From an uncultured Porphyromonadaceae bacterium (GTDB taxonomy: Bacteria; Bacteroidota; Bacteroidia; Bacteroidales; Muribaculaceae), in contig USKE01000079.1 in the NCBI GenBank assembly GCA_900555165.1, positions 1 to 8,918 of the forward strand: a DNA stretch of 8,918 nucleotides. Reading direction: 5' to 3'. This document shows positions 1 through 6,353 of this stretch, one piece after another (within the stretch, counting starts at the first letter, position 1; each line of letters begins with the position of its first letter). Below the pieces are notes generated by a model. That model had not been told where the DNA came from and made no database searches. It saw nothing but the letters and a program-made list of their open reading frames with translations. A program made the translations under genes and the position numbers.

Positions 1-81
1 ATGTAGCGACCGCCACCGAACAGAATCAGCAAAACTTTGAGATTCAATTGGCAAGCGGTCGCTACATGTAGCGACCCTACA
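1..81. repeat. Intergenic palindromic repeat element (REP/MITE-like)
   Basis: A 13-base arm at 1-13 (ATGTAGCGACCGC) is repeated as its exact reverse complement at 55-67, enclosing a 41-base AT-richer centre. The first 11 bases of the arm recur directly at 66-76. As a result positions 57-76 form a perfect 20-bp palindrome centred on ACATGT. A further small inverted pair, TGTAG/CTACA, lies at 67-71 and 77-81. Inside the long hairpin a GAATC/GATTC pair (23-27 and 41-45) could extend the fold. No reading frame is evident. Tandem copies of one arm in both orientations suggest a dispersed intergenic repeat. The element touches the window edge, so its true left limit is unknown. It lies just beyond the stop of the GH81 gene and could also help end that transcript. 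Confidence 0.75.
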
Positions 82-82
82 A

Positions 83-99
83 TGAAATGCCTTCAGGCA
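83..99 (-). terminator. Weak candidate terminator hairpin after the GH81 gene
   Basis: Read on the minus strand just after the GH81 stop codon, TGCC-TGAA-GGCA forms a 4-bp stem with a tetraloop at 88-99, followed by TTTCATT. The stem is short and the T-run is interrupted, so this is only a weak intrinsic terminator. The palindromic repeat beyond it may contribute. Confidence 0.3.
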
Positions 100-104
100 G
101 GGAA

Positions 105-3100
105 TCAATGGAGCAGGCGCCCGGTGGCGGTGACGCCGAGGGCCGAGGTGTAGCGCACGATGTACATGCCGCGGGCCCAAGACGAAACGTTTATGACAGC
201 CTCTGCATCGACGGGCATTGACATGACGCGTGTGCCGGCGAGGTCATAGACGGTGATGGTGCCTGTGCCCTCGACCGTGATGCGCGCCCAGTCTGCGGCC
301 GGGTTGGGTGCGATGCCGAGAGTGGCGTTGCCGTAGGTGACGATGCCGATGCCGGTGGGGTCGCCCGAGCCTGAGTCGCAGTTGTTGCCTACGGTGTACT
401 CGATGTCGCGGGTCACGGCCAGTCCGCCGGTGAAGGCTATCTTGACGCGGAACTTGATGACGTCACCCTTGCTGTAGCCGGTCAGGTCAGTGTAATATGA
501 GCCGTTGGCGCCGGCTGTCATCCCGGTTTCGGCGAATCCGTTTGTGACATTGTGCAGCCAGGGGCCGTCAAGAGCGTTATATGATCCTGCGAACAAGGCT
601 GTGACACGCACGGCGCCGTTGTCGAGTGTCTGGCATGCCACGGTGTAGTCACCGTTGAAGGCTCCCTCGAAAGCCTCGGTACCGGTGGTTACGCAGTCGC
701 CCTGGAAAGGCACGTCGGGGTTCTCAGGACCCGGATCAACCGTGCCGCTGTTGGCGTTGTGGAAATATACGTTGGCCACATAGCCGGTAGAGTTGCCCCC
801 CTTGTCGAATTTGATCTGGAAGATTTTGCCCATCGGGGTGGCATAGGCGGCTTCCTGTGCCGAGAGGGCAGCGGTGTATTCGTTCGAGAAGTGTGTCAGG
901 GGAACGTCGTAGCTGTTCCACTCATTCTGGCGCGGTGAGGCGGTGTAGTGGGTCTCGGCCTCGACGGCACTCGACTTGCGGTCACGGGCTATCGGGGTGA
1001 ACGAGAGGGTGGTGCCGTCGGGGGTCCAGTAGTCGACGTGCATATGGGTGTAGCCCGAGAGGTCAATGTCGCTCTCAAGCTCTATGCCCATATAGTTGAA
1101 TTTCGAGAACTTGTAGACCTTCTTGCCGTCGATTGAGATGGTCTCGGCCTGGGTGGTCTGTTCCCAGCTGCCGAAATGCGACGTCACGGCGTCGGGGTAG
1201 GCGTGGCTGTAGACCGACACTACTTTGTCTTTGTCGTGCACGGGGTCAGGCACGGTCGTCGGGGCGCCGGCCGAGGGATCGGGGTCTACCGTCTTGTCGG
1301 TGACGGTGACAGTGACGGTTCCGGAAGTGGCGGTGCGGCCGTCAGAGAGGGTCATCACCGCCTTTAGGGCGTATGTGCCGGCTGCTGCGGCGTTCCAGGT
1401 GCAGGTGAACGGCGCGGCCTCACGGGTGCCGACAACGGCGTCGCCCACCAGGAAGTCGACTTTGCTGACTGTGACATAGGCAGGCACGGTGGTGCCTGCG
1501 ACGAGGGTGACATCTGTGCCGGTGGTTACGTCTGTGGAGCTTGCCGAAAGGGTCACGCGCGGCTCGACGGGCGTGGGATCGGGATCTACGGTCTGGCCGT
1601 CGCAGTTGTTGCCCACAACGTAAGCGCAGTCGTCGGCGGTGGCGGTGTTGCCGTCATATCTGAGTTCGATGCGGAATTTGATGACGGTGGAGATAGCCTC
1701 GTTGAAGGTGCATGTCCAGACGCCGTCAGAGTTGCGGGTCATCGGTGTGGTCTGCCCCGAGTCTTTGTTGACGAACGTGACAGTGGGGTTGCTGTACTTG
1801 CCTGAGGTCTCCTCGAATTTCGCGGTGACGGTGACGGCAGTGCCCTCGGTCGAGCAGTGGATGTAGAATCCACCTTTAAAATGGTTGCCGGCCTCGTGTG
1901 TGGGTTCCCAGTTGGTGTAATTGAAGTCACATTTGGGGTAGAGGTTGGCTGGATTGTCTGATGCCGGAGTGTCGGGGATCACTTTACGGTCTGAGGCGCC
2001 GGCAGTGGCTACAGCCATTGAGTGTGCGGGCACCTCAAGCACGTATCCGTCAGAGAAACGCACGGTCAGCGGCTGATCCGAATAGTTCTGTGCCGAGTAG
2101 GTGCGCACGCCATTTTTCTGATAGGCCATGGCGAGGGGTGAGTCGGCGGTGACGGTGCGGTCAGGCACGCCGATGGCGTTCAGGGCATGCACGTTCTGGT
2201 AGGTCTGTGCCTGTGCCACACCGAACTTCTCGCCCAGGTGCTGACTGTTGTTGTAGAGGGTAAGAGCCTCCTGCGGGTCAATCATGGCGGCGAACTGAAT
2301 GAACGGGTCATGCCAGGTGTTGGGATCGTCGGTATTTTTGAGCAGAGGTGTCTTCTCTTTGATGGCCTGCCAGAATTTTTTCGCGAACGCGGTGTTGTTT
2401 ACCAGATAGGCCGAGCCGGCATGCACGGGATAGACCTGTATGCCGTATGAACCCTGGATGGGGGCGCCCCAGAAGTTCTGGCAGTCAAAGCTGTTGGAGA
2501 ATACGCGTGAGGCGATGACATTGCTCCACCCGGCGTCGAAACGGCTGAAGATTCGGTTGTTGACGTCGAACCAGTATTCCTCGACGGCCGACTGCTCGAT
2601 GGCGTAGAGTGCTATGCCGAGGTCGCGGATTTTTTTGTTGCCGGTGACCGAACCCCAGTTGATCAGGGCGGTGTTGAAGTTCATTGACTCTGAGGTCGAT
2701 TCCTGGTCGATGCCGGGGCCCATCGGTTCGGTGCCGATCATGCCGTTGGCCCAGGCGTGGCCGCCGAATACACTGAAGTTGCGCAGGTAGGGGAACATGG
2801 TGTCGTCGCGATCGGGTGATGCGGCGTCGCGCACAAGCAGGTTGATCATGTCGCCGTAACGCTGTGCCCAGCCGGGCTGGTACTGCTCGATGAAGGCCGC
2901 GGCGGCTATGAAATAACCCCAGTGGAAATGGTGGTCGTTGATGTTCGAGTCCTGGCCGTGTCCGGCAGGATACCCCAGCATAGTCTGCCAGGGTTTGTGA
3001 TAGTAGAAGAGGAAGGCAACATCACCCTGGTTGTAGGTGAGCCAGCGCTCGACATGCTGTTTTACCATGGCAAACGCACGGTCGAAACCGTGGGTGTAAC

Positions 3101-4232
3101 CGCTCTGCGCAGCCACACGCGCCGCCTGCATCAGGCGGTTCAGCAGCTGGCCGTCGTTGTACGAGTCGGTCCAGTCACTGAGCCCGGAGTTGTTGACCAC
3201 ATCGTCGACCAGGCGGTTGAGCTCGGCCTGTGAATAGCCGGTCGCGGCATTCTGCATGGCAGGCACCACAGGGAGCACGCCGTTGAACCGCAGCGATGTG
3301 GTGAACGATTCGTCGGCGACCATCTTCAGCTCGCCGCGCACGGTGCTGTAGCTCACGCCGAGCATCTGCGGCTGTGACTTGAGGTTGCCCCAGTGGTGGG
3401 GCAGCATGCCCATGACGGGGCGTGTCTCGGTGCCCTCCTTTACGTCGGTGACGAAACGGTATGTGGCCGTGACCTCGCCGGTCGACTCGTTATAGGCGTA
3501 CTCGGCGCGTGTCTCTTTCGGGAATACGAATGCGTGGGGTCTGAATTTGTCGGCCACCGATGTGCCCTGCATCATCACCGCCGACCAGTAGTTCTTGCCG
3601 TTGAGTGTGGATGACGCGCTGTTGCCGCTGACGTTCCAGACAGAGCCTTCGGGGGCGAACACTGCATACGAGGCATTGTTGAAACTGCCGGTGACAGTGA
3701 GCACGTTGCCTGAGGCCGACATTGAGCCCATGGAGGTGATTTTCACCGGGGCATCAGATGTTTTGGTGAAATACACCATCGGCGAGCCGTGCAGCACCGT
3801 GGCCTCCATGTTGTTCCAGGCAAAGGTGACCGACCAGTCGGAATGATTGCTCACTGTTGTGCGCTCGGATGCGGTGCCGTCAACGCCGATGAGAATAGGT
3901 GTGTCGGTCGGAAGAGCGGGTGTGCCGCCGCCGATTATCGTGTTTATAAGCACGATACCGCTGTTTTCGGTGCGTATGGCCATCGGGTAGTTGAACATGG
4001 CCTTTCCGTGATTGTTCTGTAACTCGTTGCACCACCATTCGTTGGTGGGTGCCGGTTTTGTAGCGGCTATGCCGCTGAGCTGGGGCGTGCCGGGAGGGGT
4101 GGCGTTGCGGCCGGCTTTGTCAGTGCCGGGAAACGCGTCTGAGTAAGATGCCGAGCCGACCTGCACTACGCCGGCCGACATGGTGAGGGCTGCCGTCGCA
4201 GTCGCCAGAGCCAATAAGCTTTTGTAAAACAT
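105..4232 (-). CDS. Secreted multimodular GH81 endo-beta-1,3-glucanase with T9SS sorting domain
   Basis: Predicted to cleave internal beta-1,3-glucan (laminarin/callose-type) linkages outside the cell by the inverting GH81 mechanism. An N-terminal signal peptide (about residues 1-28, Lys4 then an Ala/Leu-rich core) is followed by the GH81 region (about 45-745). It starts with the family-like PTNEWW segment at 62-67. The motif NDHHFHWGYF at 432-441 supplies the putative acid Asp433, and DQESTSES at 509-516 supplies Glu511 and Glu515, with the family's four-residue spacing. Downstream are module R1 (768-877), an Ig-like domain (889-980), a beta-sandwich/galactose-binding-like domain (1003-1160), module R2 (1180-1285, related to R1) and a type A T9SS C-terminal domain (about 1305-1375, with PNPA near its start). 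TVDP-rich linkers separate several modules. The protein is much longer than a bare GH81 catalytic unit because of these additions. The ATG at 4232 is chosen because it directly precedes the signal peptide. Family assignment is strong; accessory modules are less certain. Confidence 0.93.
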   Translation of the reverse strand: MFYKSLLALATATAALTMSAGVVQVGSASYSDAFPGTDKAGRNATPPGTPQLSGIAATKPAPTNEWWCNELQNNHGKAMFNYPMAIRTENSGIVLINTIIGGGTPALPTDTPILIGVDGTASERTTVSNHSDWSVTFAWNNMEATVLHGSPMVYFTKTSDAPVKITSMGSMSASGNVLTVTGSFNNASYAVFAPEGSVWNVSGNSASSTLNGKNYWSAVMMQGTSVADKFRPHAFVFPKETRAEYAYNESTGEVTATYRFVTDVKEGTETRPVMGMLPHHWGNLKSQPQMLGVSYSTVRGELKMVADESFTTSLRFNGVLPVVPAMQNAATGYSQAELNRLVDDVVNNSGLSDWTDSYNDGQLLNRLMQAARVAAQSGYTHGFDRAFAMVKQHVERWLTYNQGDVAFLFYYHKPWQTMLGYPAGHGQDSNINDHHFHWGYFIAAAAFIEQYQPGWAQRYGDMINLLVRDAASPDRDDTMFPYLRNFSVFGGHAWANGMIGTEPMGPGIDQESTSESMNFNTALINWGSVTGNKKIRDLGIALYAIEQSAVEEYWFDVNNRIFSRFDAGWSNVIASRVFSNSFDCQNFWGAPIQGSYGIQVYPVHAGSAYLVNNTAFAKKFWQAIKEKTPLLKNTDDPNTWHDPFIQFAAMIDPQEALTLYNNSQHLGEKFGVAQAQTYQNVHALNAIGVPDRTVTADSPLAMAYQKNGVRTYSAQNYSDQPLTVRFSDGYVLEVPAHSMAVATAGASDRKVIPDTPASDNPANLYPKCDFNYTNWEPTHEAGNHFKGGFYIHCSTEGTAVTVTAKFEETSGKYSNPTVTFVNKDSGQTTPMTRNSDGVWTCTFNEAISTVIKFRIELRYDGNTATADDCAYVVGNNCDGQTVDPDPTPVEPRVTLSASSTDVTTGTDVTLVAGTTVPAYVTVSKVDFLVGDAVVGTREAAPFTCTWNAAAAGTYALKAVMTLSDGRTATSGTVTVTVTDKTVDPDPSAGAPTTVPDPVHDKDKVVSVYSHAYPDAVTSHFGSWEQTTQAETISIDGKKVYKFSKFNYMGIELESDIDLSGYTHMHVDYWTPDGTTLSFTPIARDRKSSAVEAETHYTASPRQNEWNSYDVPLTHFSNEYTAALSAQEAAYATPMGKIFQIKFDKGGNSTGYVANVYFHNANSGTVDPGPENPDVPFQGDCVTTGTEAFEGAFNGDYTVACQTLDNGAVRVTALFAGSYNALDGPWLHNVTNGFAETGMTAGANGSYYTDLTGYSKGDVIKFRVKIAFTGGLAVTRDIEYTVGNNCDSGSGDPTGIGIVTYGNATLGIAPNPAADWARITVEGTGTITVYDLAGTRVMSMPVDAEAVINVSSWARGMYIVRYTSALGVTATGRLLH
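378..695 (-). repeat. Second copy (R2) of a duplicated module in the GH81 protein
   Basis: Encodes residues about 1180-1285. It shares with R1 (1602-1931) the order: N-terminal Cys, a V-rVTA-F strand, a Gly/Asn-rich middle, VIKFR, and the closing VGNNC. It sits between the beta-sandwich domain and the T9SS signal. By position and shape it may bind carbohydrate, possibly distantly like CBM56 beta-1,3-glucan modules, but this is inference only. Confidence 0.6.
1602..1931 (-). repeat. First copy (R1) of a duplicated module in the GH81 protein
   Basis: Encodes residues about 768-877, directly after the catalytic region. It shares TVTA-F, VIKFRIE and VGNNC with R2. The copies have diverged elsewhere, and R1 has five cysteines against three in R2. 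At DNA level the sharpest shared block is 15 bases, GTCGCAGTTGTTGCC, at 375-389 and 1599-1613. Likely a carbohydrate-binding or spacer module. Confidence 0.6.
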
Positions 4233-4387
4233 AGGTAATTAAGTAAATAATCGCCTGTCAGAAACATCAGATGGTTCCGCCAGACATGAATATATGCCAA
4301 AAGGAGAGAAGATAATGTCATGTCGTAAAAATTTAAGGTAAAGTCACTCGGAACCCACGGAATAGAACCGCTTGTCCGTCTCGGGGG

Positions 4388-4418
4388 CAAAATTACAATG
4401 AAAAATTGATATTACACA
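4388..4418 (-). promoter_or_regulatory. Candidate Bacteroidota-type promoter for the GH81 gene
   Basis: On the minus strand TAATTTTG (4388-4395) matches the Bacteroidota -7 consensus TAnnTTTG exactly. TGTG (4415-4418) lies 19 bases upstream and matches three of four bases of the -33 TTTG element. This predicts a transcript start near 4380 and a leader of roughly 150 nucleotides before the ATG. Confidence 0.55.
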
Positions 4419-4489
4419 GATGATGACATGATTTTTTTTGTCAAAATGATGAAAGGGATGTATTGAGGCTTTTTCCCTCAGGGCGTCAT

Positions 4490-4523
4490 GCAAATTATTA
4501 TGGGGTCAAGGTATGATAATTGC
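4490..4523. promoter_or_regulatory. Imperfect dyad, candidate operator near the transporter promoter
   Basis: GCAAATTATTAT (4490-4501) is an imperfect reverse complement of ATGATAATTGC (4513-4523), with one extra base and one mismatch. The arms are separated by 11 bases. The right arm overlaps the possible -33 element of the transporter promoter, as expected for a regulator site. AT-rich DNA yields such dyads by chance, and no regulator gene is nearby. Confidence 0.3.
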
Positions 4524-4552
4524 CTTATAATGGGATTTTATTATTACATTTG
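4520..4552 (+). promoter_or_regulatory. Candidate Bacteroidota-type promoter for the transporter gene
   Basis: TACATTTG at 4545-4552 is an exact match to the -7 consensus TAnnTTTG, 23 bases before the ATG. An ATTG (TTG at 4520-4522) is the nearest -33-like element, with spacing about 2-3 bases longer than usual. The predicted leader is under 20 bases and AT-rich without a Shine-Dalgarno, typical for this phylum. Confidence 0.55.
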
Positions 4553-4575
4553 CACATTATAACAAATCAATCATT

Positions 4576-6279
4576 ATGGAAGCAACCAAGAAAGTAGCGC
4601 TTAACGACAAAGCGTGGGCCCGGTGGACAGCCCTGGGTCTGCTGGCGTTCGCCATGTTCTGTTCATATATCTTTATGGACATTCTGTCGCCTATCAAAGA
4701 TCTTCTGCAGTCGACCCGCGGGTGGGACTCCACGGCATTCGGCACCATGCAGGGATCTGAGACATTCCTTAATGTCTTTATTTTCTTCCTGATTTTCGCG
4801 GGTATCATCCTCGACAAGATGGGCGTCAGGTTCACGGCTCTGCTTTCGGGCGCCGTGATGCTGGTGGGCGCCACCATAAACTGGTATGCGCTGACCGATA
4901 CTTTCCTGGGCAGCGGACTTGACCGCTGGTTTACCACACACCTTAATTATATACCGGTGTTTGATGAGCTCGGCATCTCGCCTTTCTACGAGGGGATGCC
5001 CGCGTCGGCCAAGTTCTCGGCCGTGGGTTTCATGATCTTCGGCTGTGGCGTGGAGATGGCCGGCATCACCGTGAGCCGCGGTATCGTGAAATGGTTCAAA
5101 GGGCGCGAGATGGCGCTTGCCATGGGCTCTGAGATGGCCCTGGCACGTCTGGGCGTGGCCACATGTATGATATTCTCGCCGATGTTCGCCAATCTTGGCG
5201 GCGAGGTGAGCGTGAGCCGTGCCGTGGCATTCGGCGTGGTTCTGCTGATGATAGCGCTCATTATGTTTGTGGTATATTTCTTCATGGACAAGAAACTCGA
5301 CGAGTCGGGCGATGTCGAGGAGGAGAAAGACGAGCCTTTCCAGCTTAGGGACCTCGGCAAGATTATGTCGTCGGGCGGTTTCTGGCTGGTGGCCCTGCTT
5401 TGCGTGCTGTACTATTCGGCCATCTTCCCCTTCCAGAAGTATGCCGTGAACATGCTGCAGTGCAACCTTACGCTTACCGAACCGGGTGCCGACTCGTTCT
5501 GGGCCTCTGACGCCGTGACGGTCATCCAGTATGTGATCATGATTGTGGTGGCAGGCGCATCGTTCGCGTTCAACTTCTCGAAAAATGCCGCGATGAAATA
5601 TTCCATGCTCACCATCGCCGTAGTGGCACTGGTGACCTACTGTTTCTTCGGCTACATGCGTCAGTCGGCCGCCGCCATCTTCGCGGTATTCCCCCTGCTG
5701 GCCGTGGGTATCACCCCGATTCTCGGCAAATATGTCGACTATAAGGGTAAAGCCGCCTCGATGCTCATCATCGGCGCGCTGCTGCTCATAGCCTGTCACC
5801 TTACCTTCGCATTCATCCTGCCCATGTTCAAGGGCAGCGACATAGGCGGTGTCTGCGTGGCCTACTTGACCATTCTGGTGCTGGGCGCATCGTTCTCGCT
5901 CGTGCCGGCATCGCTCTGGCCCAGCGTTCCCAAACTGGTAGACTCGAAGATCATCGGTTCGGCCTACGCGCTGATCTTCTGGATTCAGAACATCGGTCTC
6001 TGGCTCTTCCCTCTGCTGATCGGCAAAGTGCTTGACAACACCAACCAGGATATCGTCTCGCAGGTGGATTCAGGTGCATTGACGGAGGCACAGGCTGCCG
6101 TTAGCTACAACTACACCGCTCCGCTGGTGATGCTGGCGTCGCTCGGCGTGGCCGCCCTCCTCATCGGATTCCTACTCAAGGCCATCGACCGCAAGAAACA
6201 CCTCGGCCTCGAAGAACCCAACATCAAGGAGCCCCAGGCCGAAATCCTCGCCTCCGAAGCCGTCACCGCCGAAGACTGA
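4576..6279 (+). CDS. Major facilitator superfamily transporter, MFSD1-like branch
   Basis: Inner-membrane secondary transporter with a cytosolic N-terminus and a charged cytosolic tail (about 538-567). The loop after the second membrane segment carries the MFS motif LDKMGVR (79-85). The matching second-half motif is GKYVDYKGK (384-392). Segment 445-490 (ASLWPSVPK, then GSAYALIFWIQNIGL and GKVLD) closely resembles, from memory, the same region of the MFSD1 family, whose mammalian member exports dipeptides from lysosomes; the bacterial substrate is unknown. Hydrophobic segments lie near 16-38, 60-80, 86-105, 146-165, 187-206, 214-237, 267-289, 313-334, 341-360, 363-381, 393-415, 425-447, 462-483 and 513-536. 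That is 14 rather than 12; the pair at 313-360 is extra relative to a standard MFS half. The ATG at 4576 follows a good -7 box. The gene is divergent from the GH81 gene, so co-regulation is possible but unproven. Confidence 0.85.
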   Translation: MEATKKVALNDKAWARWTALGLLAFAMFCSYIFMDILSPIKDLLQSTRGWDSTAFGTMQGSETFLNVFIFFLIFAGIILDKMGVRFTALLSGAVMLVGATINWYALTDTFLGSGLDRWFTTHLNYIPVFDELGISPFYEGMPASAKFSAVGFMIFGCGVEMAGITVSRGIVKWFKGREMALAMGSEMALARLGVATCMIFSPMFANLGGEVSVSRAVAFGVVLLMIALIMFVVYFFMDKKLDESGDVEEEKDEPFQLRDLGKIMSSGGFWLVALLCVLYYSAIFPFQKYAVNMLQCNLTLTEPGADSFWASDAVTVIQYVIMIVVAGASFAFNFSKNAAMKYSMLTIAVVALVTYCFFGYMRQSAAAIFAVFPLLAVGITPILGKYVDYKGKAASMLIIGALLLIACHLTFAFILPMFKGSDIGGVCVAYLTILVLGASFSLVPASLWPSVPKLVDSKIIGSAYALIFWIQNIGLWLFPLLIGKVLDNTNQDIVSQVDSGALTEAQAAVSYNYTAPLVMLASLGVAALLIGFLLKAIDRKKHLGLEEPNIKEPQAEILASEAVTAED

Positions 6280-6299
6280 TTCCTTCCCTGCACCCCATC

Positions 6300-6324
6300 C
6301 CCTCGCCGCCTCTCCCGGCGAGGG
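6300..6324 (+). terminator. GC-rich hairpin, probable terminator after the transporter gene
   Basis: CCCTCGCCG (6300-6308) and CGGCGAGGG (6316-6324) form a perfect 9-bp stem with a 7-base pyrimidine loop, 20 bases after the transporter stop. The downstream TTAATTATAAAT is AT-rich but not a true T-run, so termination may be partial. That would allow readthrough into the acyltransferase gene, for which no clear promoter is seen. Confidence 0.6.
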
Positions 6325-6353
6325 TTAATTATAAATCCGGAATAATCTGCATC

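Larger units (their letters stand above)
4233..4575. other. Divergent intergenic region between the GH81 and transporter genes
   Basis: These 343 bases contain no credible gene. They are clearly more AT-rich than the flanking coding DNA and hold candidate promoters for both flanking genes plus an imperfect dyad. The GH81 leader (about 4233-4380) contains no riboswitch or attenuator that I recognise. A weak TGAGG/CCTCA pair (4464-4468, 4476-4480) is too short to interpret. Confidence 0.7.

Noticed and set aside
2922..3233. Plus-strand open frames inside the GH81 gene (for example 2922-3233 and 2187-2450)
   Set aside because: They lie antisense to conserved catalytic sequence, have no promoter or leader features, and are explained by codon bias of the large gene.
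4233..4380. A riboswitch or attenuator in the GH81 leader
   Set aside because: I found no recognisable aptamer core, leader peptide, or terminator/antiterminator pair; only the length is notable.
4663..5799. A 378-codon open frame on the minus strand, opposite the transporter gene
   Set aside because: Its translation is dominated by His, Glu, Arg and Gly with no fold-like pattern. It is the expected complement of a GC-biased membrane-protein gene, which has clear family motifs in its own frame.
105..6279. A beta-glucan uptake system made of the GH81 enzyme and the divergent transporter
   Set aside because: Adjacency is the only evidence. The transporter resembles MFSD1 rather than known oligosaccharide carriers, and no SusC/D, kinase or beta-glucosidase gene accompanies it.
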